Source: Undibacterium sp. Jales W-56 (GTDB taxonomy: Bacteria > Pseudomonadota > Gammaproteobacteria > Burkholderiales > Burkholderiaceae_D). From it: a stretch of 64,000 nucleotides of DNA. Every line of letters starts with the position of its first letter. Positions within the stretch are counted from its first letter, which is position 1. The notes beneath the pieces were generated by a model. The model saw only the letters and a program-made list of their open reading frames with translations. It searched no databases and was not told the origin of the DNA. The translations under genes were made by a program, and so were the position numbers. Shown one piece after another: positions 47,019 through 59,057 of the stretch. The stretch is from NCBI RefSeq assembly GCF_025548535.1, contig NZ_JAJLQW010000003.1, forward strand, positions 248,001 through 312,000. Reading direction: 5' to 3'.

Positions 47019-48749
47019 TTACTTCGCCGCCGCTACCTTGTGCTCCGGCGGGATCAGCTTATTGTTGATCACCCATTGCTGCGCGATCGACAAGATGTTA
47101 TTCACAACCCAGTACAGCACCAGACCCGATGGGAAAAAGAAGAACATCACCGAGAACATCAAAGGCATGAACATCATCATCTTGGCTTGCATAGGATCGG
47201 CAGGTGCCGGATTCAGTTTCGCCGTGATGAACATCGAAATCGCATAGATCACCGGCAAGATGAACCAAGGGTCAGGCGAAGTCAGATCGGTAATCCATCC
47301 CATCCACGGCGCACCGCGCATCTCTACGCTGGCTTGCAAAACCCAGTACAGGGACAAGAAAATCGGCATCTGGATCAGCACAGGGAAGCAACCGCCGAGC
47401 GGATTGATCTTCTCGGTTTTATACAATTCCATCATGGCCTGGTTCATTTTTTGCGGATCGTTTTTAAAGCGTTCGCGCACGGCCGTCATCTTCGGCGTGA
47501 CCACTTTCATCTTCGCCATGCTGCGATAACCCGCAGCAGACAAGGGGAACAAAGCGAGTTTGATGGTGAGCGTGAACACGATGATGGTCCAACCCCAGTT
47601 GCCCAGGAGCTTGTGGATCAGCTCCATCAAGGCAAACATCGGCTTAGCGATAATCGCGAAGTACCAGTAGTCTTTAACCAGGTCCAGGCCGGGCGCAATT
47701 TTTTCCAGCTTGTTTGATTCTTGCGGACCTGAATACAGGCGGGCGTTCAGACTGCTGGTCGCGCCAGGGGCAATGCTGCCCAGCGGCAGGATGTTGCCGA
47801 CCGCGTACAAATTGGTATCGACTTTTTTGGTGAAAATTTCACGTGGCGTTTTGTCTTGCGGAATGAAGGCCGAGACGAAGAAATGTTGGATCACGGAGAC
47901 CCAGCCATTGTCCGATTTGGTCGCGTGGCTATCCGAACCTTTTTCGATTTTTTCGAAATCGAGCTTCTGGAAATGCGCATCATCGGTGTACACCGCTGGC
48001 GCATAGAACTCGGTCGAGCCGCTCAGCATGCCGCCGCCCTGCGGCTTGGTGCCGTCATGGATCAGTTGCAGATACAGCGAAGGGTTAATCGGTGCGCCGG
48101 TGTTGTTGGTCACGTCATGTTTGACATCAATCACGTAATCACCTTTTTTGAAGGTGTAGGTCTTGGTCAGTTTGACGCCGTTTAATTCGGACTCCAGCAC
48201 CAGTTGCACCTGGTTGCCGCCATCCAGGTTGCGCGGACCCGGCTTCGCCACGAAATTCGTTTTGTGGTTAGGAAATGCGCCGCCGAGCAAACCGGTTTGC
48301 GCCAGATAGGTACGTTGCGCGCTTTCGGTGAACAAGACGATATTTTGCGTCGCCACCGGGACTTCTTTTTTACCGGTTAATTCCAGGAAGGCGTCATACC
48401 AATGCTCGCGATGCACGGTTTCTTTGTATTGCAGGAGTTCCAGGCGTTTCAGCTCACCGCCCTGGCTATCGATGTCAGCCTTGAACACATCGGTAGTCAC
48501 GGTAATGACTTCACGCTTGGCTGCGGCATCCGGCGTGGCGCCTGCCACGGCAGCGCTGGCAGTGGCAACCACGGGACTAGATGCGCTGGCAGCAGACGTT
48601 GCCGCACTGGCGCTGGCGTTCTTGCTCTGTTGCGTTGCTGGCGTAGGGAATAAAAATGATTGTTTGCCGTTATGACGCATCCAGTTGTCCCACAGGATCA
48701 ACAGCGACATCGAAAAAACAACCCACAGGACGGTACGTTTGATATCCAT
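47019..48749 (-). CDS. yidC: Membrane protein insertase YidC
   Basis: A 576-residue insertase: N-terminal TM (MDIKRTVLWVVFSMSLLIL), an Ala/Ser-rich linker and large periplasmic domain (about 60-345), and the conserved five-helix core with VLIQMPIFLSLYWVL and MFFFFPSGLVLYW. It ends in a short basic tail. The start at 48749 fits the N-terminal TM; longer frames extend upstream into yidD. Confidence 0.97.
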   Translation of the reverse strand: MDIKRTVLWVVFSMSLLILWDNWMRHNGKQSFLFPTPATQQSKNASASAATSAASASSPVVATASAAVAGATPDAAAKREVITVTTDVFKADIDSQGGELKRLELLQYKETVHREHWYDAFLELTGKKEVPVATQNIVLFTESAQRTYLAQTGLLGGAFPNHKTNFVAKPGPRNLDGGNQVQLVLESELNGVKLTKTYTFKKGDYVIDVKHDVTNNTGAPINPSLYLQLIHDGTKPQGGGMLSGSTEFYAPAVYTDDAHFQKLDFEKIEKGSDSHATKSDNGWVSVIQHFFVSAFIPQDKTPREIFTKKVDTNLYAVGNILPLGSIAPGATSSLNARLYSGPQESNKLEKIAPGLDLVKDYWYFAIIAKPMFALMELIHKLLGNWGWTIIVFTLTIKLALFPLSAAGYRSMAKMKVVTPKMTAVRERFKNDPQKMNQAMMELYKTEKINPLGGCFPVLIQMPIFLSLYWVLQASVEMRGAPWMGWITDLTSPDPWFILPVIYAISMFITAKLNPAPADPMQAKMMMFMPLMFSVMFFFFPSGLVLYWVVNNILSIAQQWVINNKLIPPEHKVAAAK

Positions 48750-48756
48750 ATTGTGT

Positions 48757-49110
48757 TTAACAGAGAGATTTAAAAGAAGAACCGGAACGTTTTGGCCAGC
48801 GCAGCAAACTGCGACCGTAAGCGGAACGTCCGTCGGATGTGGGGATGAATCTGTATTTTTCAGATTTTTCTGAAACTTGCGGCGTTTTTTGTGGCACCGG
48901 GTCCACACCACCCGGATGCCAGGGGTGACATTTACACAGGCGCCGGCCGGCCAGCGCACAGCCTTTGACCGCACCGTGTGCGCGGATCGCCTCCGCCGCG
49001 TACTCTGAGCAACTAGGATAAAAGCGGCAATTTTGTCCCAGCATGGGGCTGATGGCGACTTTATACACGCGCAGCAAAAGCAGCAAAATAGATTGCACGG
49101 GATTGATCAT
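48757..49110 (-). CDS. yidD: Membrane protein insertion efficiency factor YidD with extended tail
   Basis: A 117-residue protein; the first ~75 residues are classic YidD ([25 protein letters not shown], in parts, with the paired Cys, and [15 protein letters not shown]). About 40 further residues ([16 protein letters not shown] onward) exceed the usual length and look low-similarity. Overlaps rnpA by 4 nt. Confidence 0.92.
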   Translation of the reverse strand: MINPVQSILLLLLRVYKVAISPMLGQNCRFYPSCSEYAAEAIRAHGAVKGCALAGRRLCKCHPWHPGGVDPVPQKTPQVSEKSEKYRFIPTSDGRSAYGRSLLRWPKRSGSSFKSLC

Positions 49111-49538
49111 GATGCCGACTGCTTTATGACGGACTGGGCAGACGGAGCTGCCGATTGCACCGCAGTCAGTTGCTGCGAAGCAAACAGGCGCACAATTTCA
49201 GCCCGCAACTCTTGCTTGAGGCGGCTCGTGGTGGCGGGGCCAGACTTGCTATTGACCGGCTTGGATAAGCGCACGATGCAATCGACACTGATCAGCGAGG
49301 AACAACGAAAAATTTCTCTGGTGACACGTTTGATGGTATTGCGCGTCACTGCACGCGGCGCAAAACGCTTGGCTGCGACCACACCCAATCTGGCATTCGG
49401 CAGATCGTTGGGTCTTGCATACAATACAAAGTGCGCAGTTCTTTGCACCGGGCGCAAACGAAAAACGGATGAAAATTCATCCGTTTTAACGATGCGCCGA
49501 GCGCGTGCAAAATCATCGCTTGCATTGTTTGATGTCAT
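49107..49538 (-). CDS. rnpA: Ribonuclease P protein component
   Basis: A 143-residue RnpA with the RNR motif region ([21 protein letters not shown] in parts), which binds RNase P RNA. The start is uncertain: 49538 gives the usual length, while ATG at 49550 or 49571 and a TTG at 49583 are possible. Sits between rpmH and yidD. Confidence 0.93.
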   Translation of the reverse strand: MTSNNASDDFARARRIVKTDEFSSVFRLRPVQRTAHFVLYARPNDLPNARLGVVAAKRFAPRAVTRNTIKRVTREIFRCSSLISVDCIVRLSKPVNSKSGPATTSRLKQELRAEIVRLFASQQLTAVQSAAPSAQSVIKQSAS

Positions 49539-49610
49539 TGCATTGAGCATAATAGAGTCATGCCAATTCATGCCACCAACCAACGCTGCCGCTGATTATG
49601 GCTTGATGGA

Positions 49611-49745
49611 TCAAGCTGCCAAACGCTTGCGGCCTTTGGCACGACGTGCGTTCAATACAGCGCGGCCGCCACGGGTTGCCATGCGTGCGCGGAAACCGTG
49701 AGTGCGCTTGCGGCGAACGACGGAAGGTTGGTAAGTACGTTTCAT
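49611..49745 (-). CDS. rpmH: Ribosomal protein bL34
   Basis: A 44-residue protein beginning [18 protein letters not shown] and ending KGRKRLAA, strongly basic: an unmistakable L34. It is too short for most frame lists. It opens the leftward operon rpmH-rnpA-yidD-yidC, as in nearly all bacteria. Confidence 0.98.
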   Translation of the reverse strand: MKRTYQPSVVRRKRTHGFRARMATRGGRAVLNARRAKGRKRLAA

Positions 49746-50348
49746 GTTGGTCTCGCTATTTGAGCAAATAAAAAATCGGAATTACGGGTAAAGGCTTAAG
49801 TTAATTCCTACGTCAGGCTTTTCACCTTTACTGCCCCAAAACCGCTGCTCATGGGCGTTGCATGTTGTTATAACAGTACAACACAACACAACATCCAATA
49901 AAAGAGGGTAGGGAACCCTGAATTAGACACCATTTTTGACTTACGTGTCAATCACTTAGCACATTTTTTCATCATGTCATGGTGGCTACTCAAGGCAAAA
50001 TTCGGAGGATTGCACAAAATTGTTCCGGCAAAACGCGTCGGCCCAGACTGTACAAATCCCGTACGGCGAGGAGATGTCGGAGCGCCGGTGCGGTTTTACG
50101 CCGGTCACATAAATTTCGTGATCAGCCTGTGGATAACTCCGGCTGGCAAGGGTAGAATAGCGGATTAGTGTGACATGACTGATTTGCTCTAGTGGCAACA
50201 TTTTAAATGGCGTACTAGGCGTTGTTGATTCACCTTACCAGTATAAGTAGCTCAAGCGTCTCGCTAGCGAGCGCGCTGGTGAAGGTGAAACTTGTTGTCA
50301 TTCCAGTCCGCATAGCAGTCTCACATCAGCATCAACCTAAGTGAATAC
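49746..50348. other. Putative chromosome origin of replication (oriC)
   Basis: The 600-base gap between divergent rpmH and dnaA, the standard oriC place in proteobacteria. It has one perfect DnaA box (50128-50136), an AT-rich stretch at about 49860-49980 that could unwind, and the rpmH and dnaA promoters. Only one perfect DnaA box is seen; others, if present, are degenerate. Confidence 0.75.
50128..50136 (+). promoter_or_regulatory. DnaA box
   Basis: TGTGGATAA, the perfect complement of the consensus TTATCCACA, about 210 nt upstream of dnaA. Confidence 0.85.
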
Positions 50349-51746
50349 ATGGAAAATTTCTGGCAAGCCTGCTCGTCCCAATTAGAGCAGGAGTTAACGC
50401 CGCAGCAGTATAGCGCCTGGATCAAACCGCTGGCCCCGCTCGATTATGAAGACGGCCGGCTACGTATTGCCGCGCCCAATCGTTTTAAACTGGATTGGGT
50501 CAAAACCCAGTTCGCCAGCCGCATCACCGAACTCGCAGCACAGTTCTGGGACGAAACCATCGACGTGCAGTTCGTGCTTGACCCGCGCATCAACAAAAAA
50601 ACTGCACCCGCAGCAGCGGGCAATACTTCCACCTCGATCAGCAATGGATCGCGTGAGCATCTGCATCACGACGACCTACCGCAGCACATGCCGGAACCCG
50701 CGGCGGAGCCAACGCCGCGCCGCGATCAGAGCCGTATCAATGTCGAGCTGACCTTCGATAGTTTTGTGACCGGCAAGGCGAATCAACTGGCCCGCGCCGC
50801 CGCGATCCAGGTCGCGAACAATCCCGGCGTATCCTACAACCCGCTGTTCTTATATGGTGGTGTCGGCCTGGGTAAAACGCATTTGATCCACGCGATCGGC
50901 AACCAGATTCTGGTCGATAACCCGAACGCGCGGATTCGCTACATCCACGCCGAGCAATATGTGCGCGACGTAGTGACCGCTTACCAGCGCAAGGGCTTCG
51001 ACGAATTTAAACGCTATTACCATTCGCTCGATCTGTTGCTGATCGATGATATTCAATTCTTTGGCGGCAAGAGCCGTACCCAGGAAGAATTCTTCTATGC
51101 GTTTGAAGCCCTGATCGCCGCCAAGAAGCAGATCATCATCACCAGCGATACCTATCCGAAAGAAATCACCGGCATGGACGACCGCCTGATTTCGCGTTTC
51201 GATTCCGGCCTGACGGTCGCGATCGAACCGCCGGAACTCGAAATGCGGGTCGCGATCCTGCTGAAAAAAGCCCATTCCGAAGGCGTGCATTTTTCCGACG
51301 ACGTGGCCTTCTTCGTCGCCAAGCATCTGCGCTCGAACGTGCGCGAACTCGAAGGGGCCTTGCGCAAGATCCTGGCCTACTCGCGTTTCCACGGCAAGGA
51401 AATCACCATCGACGTGGTCAAGGAAGCGCTGAAGGATTTGCTGTCGGTGCAGAACCGCCAGATTTCGGTAGAAAACATCCAGAAGACCGTGGCCGACTTT
51501 TTCAACATCAAGGTCGCCGATATGTATTCGAAAAAACGTCCGGCGAATATCGCCAGACCGCGCCAGATCGCGATGTATCTGGCCAAGGAGCTCACGCAAA
51601 AAAGTTTGCCCGAGATCGGCGAACTGTTCGGCGGACGCGATCACACCACGGTCTTGCACGCTGTACGCAAGATCGCGGCAGATCGCGGCAAGAATCCGGA
51701 ATGCAACCATGAGCTGCACGTACTGGAACAAACCCTGAAGGGTTAA
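50349..51746 (+). CDS. dnaA: Chromosomal replication initiator protein DnaA
   Basis: A 465-residue DnaA: N-terminal oligomerisation domain ([16 protein letters not shown]), a variable linker, the AAA+ domain with [16 protein letters not shown] (Walker A) and [10 protein letters not shown] (Walker B), and the C-terminal DNA-binding signature [15 protein letters not shown]. It binds DnaA boxes and opens oriC. The start is fixed by the conserved beginning. Confidence 0.98.
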   Translation: MENFWQACSSQLEQELTPQQYSAWIKPLAPLDYEDGRLRIAAPNRFKLDWVKTQFASRITELAAQFWDETIDVQFVLDPRINKKTAPAAAGNTSTSISNGSREHLHHDDLPQHMPEPAAEPTPRRDQSRINVELTFDSFVTGKANQLARAAAIQVANNPGVSYNPLFLYGGVGLGKTHLIHAIGNQILVDNPNARIRYIHAEQYVRDVVTAYQRKGFDEFKRYYHSLDLLLIDDIQFFGGKSRTQEEFFYAFEALIAAKKQIIITSDTYPKEITGMDDRLISRFDSGLTVAIEPPELEMRVAILLKKAHSEGVHFSDDVAFFVAKHLRSNVRELEGALRKILAYSRFHGKEITIDVVKEALKDLLSVQNRQISVENIQKTVADFFNIKVADMYSKKRPANIARPRQIAMYLAKELTQKSLPEIGELFGGRDHTTVLHAVRKIAADRGKNPECNHELHVLEQTLKG

Positions 51747-51753
51747 TTAAATA

Positions 51754-51816
51754 CGTAGGGTGCGCCATGCGCACCGGCAAACTGCGGCACATCAGGTGCG
51801 CACGGCGCACCCTACG
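51754..51816. repeat. Dispersed-type inverted repeat after dnaA
   Basis: Two 22-base arms (CGTAGGGTGCGCCATGCGCA plus CC, and its complement with one G/A change) around 19 bases. The GTAGGGTGCGC unit is a familiar repetitive sequence in many bacterial genomes. Confidence 0.75.
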
Positions 51817-51908
51817 AAAACCGAACAGCCCGTCAATGGGCAATCGACTGAAGTAGCGCAATGAGTTGGTAGAAACGAATTAGTAAAAACTAAATTGCAG
51901 CACGCAAT

Positions 51909-51954
51909 ATTGATGCGGCTTCCAGGCCAAAAATGCTCTGGAAGCCGCATCAAT
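51909..51954. repeat. Perfect hairpin between dnaA and dnaN
   Basis: Arms ATTGATGCGGCTTCCAG (17 bp, perfect) around the 12-base loop GCCAAAAATGCT. No T run follows. The core resembles the mnmE hairpin at 45267-45334. Confidence 0.75.
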
Positions 51955-52041
51955 ACAGCGGACTGTAATTTCAGATAAAAAGCAGTAGCGATAAGAAGTT
52001 CAGCATCCTTTATTAATTACAAATTTAGCGAGGATATACAC

Positions 52042-53148
52042 ATGCAATTGGTTAAAACCCACCGGGACACCATACTCCGGCCACTGCAAATCGTGAGCGG
52101 TATTGTCGAGCGTCGGCACACATTGCCGATTCTGGCCAATATCCTCATCCGCAAAGACGGCGAAAAAGTCTCCTTCCTGTCGACCGACATCGAAGTCCAG
52201 ATCACGACGCACGCCGAAATCGGCTCGGGCGGTGACGTCACGGCCACCACGGTTGCCGCCCGCAAGCTGCTCGACATCCTGCGTGCGCTGCCGGACGACA
52301 ACGATGTCGTGCTCAAGCTCGACAACAAAAAAATGACGGTGCAGGCCGGCAAATCGCGCTTCTCTTTGCAAACCCTGGCGGCAGAAGAATTCCCGACCGT
52401 GGCGCAAGCCGAGCATTTCAACGCCAGCGTCAGCCTGCCGCAAAAAACCCTGAAGCACCTGTTCAACATGGTGCACTTTTCGATGGCGCAGCAGGACATC
52501 CGTTATTACCTGAACGGCCTGCTGCTGGTGGTCGACGGCAAGAACGTGATTGCGGTCGCGACCGACGGTCACCGGCTGGCGTTTTGCCAGGTCGAAGTCG
52601 AGCAGGAATTCGCGCGTCAGGAAGTCATCATCCCGCGCAAAACGATTATCGAATTGCAGCGCCTGCTGGAAGACAAAGACGATCTGGTGCAGCTCGATAT
52701 CGCCAACAATCAGGTCAAGCTGAGCTTCGCCGACATCGAGCTGATCTCCAAGCTGGTCGAAGGCAAGTTCCCTGACTTCAACCGCGTGATCCCCAAGGGT
52801 TACAAAAACAATTTCACCTTGGGCCGCGAACAACTGCTGCGCTCGCTGCAACGCGCCGCGATCATGACCAGCGACAAGTTCAAAGGCGTGCGCTGCGTGG
52901 TCACACCCGGCGTCATGCAGATCATGTCCACCAACGCCGACCAGGAAGAAGCGGTCGAAGAAATCGAAATCGATTACGGCGGCGACAGCGTCGATATCGG
53001 CTTCAACGTGACCTACCTGCTCGATGTATTGAACAACCTCAAAGTCGATCAAATCAACATCGCCCTGGGTGACTCCAATTCATCGGCCTTGATCACCATC
53101 CCAGACAACACCGACTTTAAATACGTCGTGATGCCAATGCGGATTTAA
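52042..53148 (+). CDS. dnaN: DNA polymerase III beta subunit
   Basis: A 368-residue sliding clamp: three topologically similar domains, beginning MQLVKTHRDTILRPLQIVSG and ending DFKYVVMPMRI, the classic clamp C-terminus. It holds the polymerase on DNA and recruits Hda and repair proteins. The start at 52042 follows AGCGAGGATA. Confidence 0.97.
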   Translation: MQLVKTHRDTILRPLQIVSGIVERRHTLPILANILIRKDGEKVSFLSTDIEVQITTHAEIGSGGDVTATTVAARKLLDILRALPDDNDVVLKLDNKKMTVQAGKSRFSLQTLAAEEFPTVAQAEHFNASVSLPQKTLKHLFNMVHFSMAQQDIRYYLNGLLLVVDGKNVIAVATDGHRLAFCQVEVEQEFARQEVIIPRKTIIELQRLLEDKDDLVQLDIANNQVKLSFADIELISKLVEGKFPDFNRVIPKGYKNNFTLGREQLLRSLQRAAIMTSDKFKGVRCVVTPGVMQIMSTNADQEEAVEEIEIDYGGDSVDIGFNVTYLLDVLNNLKVDQINIALGDSNSSALITIPDNTDFKYVVMPMRI

Positions 53149-53162
53149 TTCTAAGAACCCCT

Positions 53163-53321
53163 GGCCCGCTTGAGGGAGGGGCAAGGGTGAGGGCGGTTGA
53201 AAAATTGAACATCCGCAAATTCCACAGACGATTTTCTATGAACCATCTGATCCAAGGTATTCAAATAATTCGATCTGCAAGCACCCTCACCCCAACCCTC
53301 GCCCGTTCGCGGGAGAGGGGG
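53163..53321. repeat. Inverted pair of GAGGG/CCCTC repeats before gyrB
   Basis: Two related sequences in opposite orientation: a unit with GGGAGGGGCAAGGGTGAGGG (about 53173-53193) and one with CCCTCACCCCAACCCTCGCCC and a short GGGAGAGGGGG hairpin (53283-53321). This motif is a common dispersed repeat in proteobacterial genomes. The spacer holds about 90 nt. Confidence 0.65.
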
Positions 53322-53351
53322 CTAAAACCACATACCAGTCAGAACAAGTAA

Positions 53352-55880
<2,529 letters not shown>

Positions 55881-55895
55881 TGTAAAACGACAAAG

Positions 55896-55928
55896 CAAAA
55901 AGCCCCGCCACTTGGTTGGGCTTTTTTA
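55896..55928 (+). terminator. Rho-independent terminator of gyrB
   Basis: Stem AAAAAGCCC/GGGCTTTTTT with a 12-base loop, ending in six T, 20 nt past the gyrB stop. Confidence 0.85.
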
Positions 55929-56080
55929 TTGGATGTGAAATTTAAAAACAGGCAGACCAGATACGCATTGCCAATGCGGCTCTCCAGCCATTCGGCCCTG
56001 TAAGGCGCATAGACATTGCGCAACAGAGCAGTATTGTTTTAAGATTTCCTTCTTTAGCGAAGAACGTCCGCGGAGGGGTC

Positions 56081-56499
56081 ATGGCCATTCAACTCGATCT
56101 AAGCTCACTAGACAATGCCTTGCAACGTCTGAGTGAAGCACTACAAGCCTACGCCGCCGACACGTGAATTCACTGTACCGCGACGCCTGCATTCAACGCT
56201 TTGAATTCTGCTACGAGCTATCGCACAAGATGCTCAAACGCTATCTGGAATTAGCCGCGCCCAACCCGGTGGAAATCGATGAACTGGCCTTCCCCGATTT
56301 AATCAGAACAGCAAGCGAGCAAGGCCTGTTGCGCAACGGCTGGGACAAGTGGAAAGACTACCGCAAAGCACGCAGCATCACCGGCCACACTTACGACGAA
56401 AGCAAGGCCATCGAAGTCATGCAGATCGTGCCGGATTTTCTACTGGAAGGACTAGCCTTGCTGGCCGAACTGAAGAAGCGCGGCACCCTAACGGCGTGA
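56081..56499 (+). pseudogene. HI0074-type nucleotidyltransferase-binding protein, probable frameshift
   Basis: The frame from ATG 56081 (preceded by CGGAGGGG, a strong ribosome site) encodes MAIQLDLSSLDNALQRLSE and stops after 28 codons at 56165-56167. The rest of the family sequence (RDACIQRFEFCYELSHKMLKR and on to 56499) continues in another frame. One extra G near 56164 would join them. So it is either a one-base loss or a sequencing error; a GTG at 56164 would make a 111-residue product lacking the first helix. HI0074-family proteins pair with the nucleotidyltransferase that follows. Confidence 0.7.
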
Positions 56500-56507
56500 A
56501 ACTAGTG

Positions 56508-56828
56508 ATGACAAAACCAGCGTATAAATTACCAGACATCGCCATCACGCCAGAGCAATGGCAGATCGTCGCCGCCATCCTGCAAAAGCATGTGCCAGAT
56601 AAAGAAGTCTGGGCCTTCGGCTCACGCGCTACTCACACAGAAAAACCCTATTCAGACCTCGATCTCGCCATCATCAGCGACGCAGGTTTAACGCTCAGCC
56701 TGCTCGCCGCAATCGAACATGATTTCTCGGAATCGGATTTGCCGTTTAAAGTCGATGTGGTGGATTGGGCTGCGATTAGTCCGGCGTTTCGCGGGATTAT
56801 TGAAAGCTGCAGAGTGCGAATTATTTGA
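56508..56828 (+). CDS. MNT-type nucleotidyltransferase domain protein (HI0073-like)
   Basis: A 106-residue minimal nucleotidyltransferase: FGSRATHTEKPYSDLDLAI (about 41-59) has the G-S-R and S-D-x-D motifs, and DLPFKVDVVDW gives the third Asp. It follows the HI0074-type gene 8 nt away. The pair resembles HI0073/HI0074, related to HEPN-MNT toxin-antitoxin modules, though the role is not proven. The ORF upstream in the same frame is not part of the gene. Confidence 0.85.
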   Translation: MTKPAYKLPDIAITPEQWQIVAAILQKHVPDKEVWAFGSRATHTEKPYSDLDLAIISDAGLTLSLLAAIEHDFSESDLPFKVDVVDWAAISPAFRGIIESCRVRII

Positions 56829-57074
56829 CCTCTTACGACCCATTAGATTTCTTGGAGACCTTTGGATTGCTGCTAATTTTTTCGACAATTCCATATAGAT
56901 TCTCTCAAAAAATTATTCTGCTAGAAAAGTTTTGGTATTTCGCTTAAAAGCGCAGGATAAAATTGTTTTACAGTGCTGGCTTTCATTTGATTGTAGACAC
57001 AATCACTCAATCCTCACGCGGCACAAAGGCAAATATCGTGCCGCGATCCTATGGAAATGTACATTCCATTCCCA

Positions 57075-59057
57075 TCAAGCCAAAACCTCAACCCCACAAC
57101 CCACCAAATACTCAAAAGTCCCATTCAAATATTCCGGCAAGCGCGTCGCGTCTTCTGCCTCGCCTTGCGGTACAAAGATCACCATGCCTTGGCGTGCTCT
57201 GGTGAGGAGTACGCGGTAGGCGTTTTCTAGGTAGCGCTGTTGTTCTTCTTGCAGCCTGCGCTTCCAGTTGGTGCCAGTGAATTTCCAGTGTTCGAATTGG
57301 CCGTCTTGCTTGCTGTGCGTTTTCTGGTAGCGGTAGTCGGCGTCCCAGCCTACCAGGCACCAATCTAGTTCTAGGCCTTGGATATCGAATTCGGTGGCGA
57401 CGTCTTCTAAAAAATGGCAAGAGCGTATGTCGTCTTGCGAGTTGAGAAACCAGTCAGCGGTGGTCAATCTATTTTTGACGAAGATGCCTTCGGCTTTCAA
57501 GCGTATTGCGCCGGATGAGGCGATCATGCCTTTGGTTTCGTTGGCGCGCGCTTGCGCCTTGATCCATGCCTTAGCCCTGGCGAGATCACGCGTGATTTTA
57601 ATGGGGAAATTGTGTTTGAATTCTTGGTAGCACGCCTGCGCTTTGGTTGGTTGATTGTGGATCAAGTAGTGCACCATGTGCGAGAGCTTTTCTGCGCGGA
57701 AGGATCGCATTGATGTGGCCAGATGCAGGCTTGCTTGCGCGCTGGCGAATGCGATGGCGTTGAAGCTCACATCGCGACCAGCGTATTCGATCTGCGTGAG
57801 TTTGTCTGAGTAGTGCACATCCCAATCGGCAAACTGTTTTGCCAGCGCATCCACCCAGCCTTGCAAACCCGCCTCGCCCGTATTGATCTCTTGCCCGCCG
57901 CCGATCAGGGCGACGATCACGCACCAGTCGCTGTGCCTATCCATCACGCTGATGAGAAACTCTGGCTCAGATTGCGAGAAGCCACTTTGCCCGCGTTTGG
58001 TGGACATGAACTTGGAAGTGTTTTCTGCGTCCCATGCGCGTTGCGCTTCATCAAAAATGACGACGCGTTCTGGCGGTGCGTCTTTATGTTCTACATACGT
58101 GTCGCGAAATTTATGTATATTTTGAATTACTGCCTCTGCACTTTTCAGTTCTATTTCTTTACTTCTTTTCGACCCACGCGTCTTCGCGTCACGGGCGAGC
58201 GCTTCTCTCAGTACTAGCACTAAAGGATCATTGCCGGATAAAAACACAGCTTTTTCGTCTGAATTTAAATCCATACTGGTGGCGATATTCAGACCAATCA
58301 AGGTTTTACCCGCACCCGGCACACCTGTGACAAAGCAGATCGTTTTGCGATGATGTAAGCGCGCTTGATGAATGATGTCTTGAAGTGCATTGCTGGTGAT
58401 ATACAGGTTCTCTCGCGCATCGTTGCGCGCGATATCGCTGACATCGTGATTGGCATACAGTGCTTGCGCCGCTTCAATAATGGTGGGCGTTGGTTTGTAA
58501 GAAGAATTAAGCCAATGCTGCAAATTGATCGCTGGTGCTTGCGGTATCTCTTGCAGGCAATGCCGCAGTAATTCAGTGAGATTACTGCGATTGGCGCGCA
58601 AAGGCGCGTGCACGTCATCTTGTTGCGGTGTGGATGCGACATTCGGTAAGGCTTTGGATGCAGCCTGGGTCGCAATCAAAATCGGTACGATGCATTTATT
58701 ATGGCTGCCTTCATGGAAGTGATGCAGATCGAGTGCATAGCCATGTGCCTGACGCAAATCTTGCGGAAAATAGACCTTGGCACCTATCTTAAATTCCAAT
58801 ACAAACAAAATATTCTTGACGATCAGCACCGCATCGACGCGTCGGCCCATACGCGGGATCAAGACTTCAAACAAGATGTAGCCATCAGTAAAATCGACCA
58901 GCACTTCGTGCAAGATTTTCGCTTGTTCTATCCATGCACTCTTTTGTTCTTGTGTGGCACTTGGCCCTAGATTGAGTGAAAGTGCGCCTGCTATATTCTC
59001 TGGCGTGTCTAACAAAAAAACTGGCACATCCGCGCCATACAAAGCCCGCCGACTCAT
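57075..59057 (-). CDS. PD-(D/E)xK nuclease / DUF2075 helicase fusion
   Basis: A 660-residue protein. The N-terminal part (about 60-110) has a nuclease-like pattern: RRVDAVL (Asp75), then LEFK (Glu88, Lys90) and a QxxxY motif (Gln103-Tyr107) as in RecB/Cas4-type nucleases. The DUF2075 helicase core has Walker A GVPGAGKT (about 245-252), Walker B VVIFDEAQR (Asp336) and the C-terminal motif VI-like YRVLLTRARQGMVIFV. Its ATG overlaps the stop of the XRE gene. Candidate defence or DNA-repair protein; function unproven. Confidence 0.85.
   Translation of the reverse strand: MSRRALYGADVPVFLLDTPENIAGALSLNLGPSATQEQKSAWIEQAKILHEVLVDFTDGYILFEVLIPRMGRRVDAVLIVKNILFVLEFKIGAKVYFPQDLRQAHGYALDLHHFHEGSHNKCIVPILIATQAASKALPNVASTPQQDDVHAPLRANRSNLTELLRHCLQEIPQAPAINLQHWLNSSYKPTPTIIEAAQALYANHDVSDIARNDARENLYITSNALQDIIHQARLHHRKTICFVTGVPGAGKTLIGLNIATSMDLNSDEKAVFLSGNDPLVLVLREALARDAKTRGSKRSKEIELKSAEAVIQNIHKFRDTYVEHKDAPPERVVIFDEAQRAWDAENTSKFMSTKRGQSGFSQSEPEFLISVMDRHSDWCVIVALIGGGQEINTGEAGLQGWVDALAKQFADWDVHYSDKLTQIEYAGRDVSFNAIAFASAQASLHLATSMRSFRAEKLSHMVHYLIHNQPTKAQACYQEFKHNFPIKITRDLARAKAWIKAQARANETKGMIASSGAIRLKAEGIFVKNRLTTADWFLNSQDDIRSCHFLEDVATEFDIQGLELDWCLVGWDADYRYQKTHSKQDGQFEHWKFTGTNWKRRLQEEQQRYLENAYRVLLTRARQGMVIFVPQGEAEDATRLPEYLNGTFEYLVGCGVEVLA

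Noticed and set aside
50222-50247. Possible dnaA promoter TTGTTG...TATAAG
   Set aside because: The spacer is only 14 bases, too short for a normal sigma-70 promoter.
50850-51731. 293-residue frame antisense to dnaA
   Set aside because: Same reasoning; it exactly overlaps the conserved AAA+ core.
52000-53052. 350-residue frame antisense to dnaN
   Set aside because: Shadow of dnaN in the opposite strand; His/Asp/Val-rich composition typical of antisense frames.
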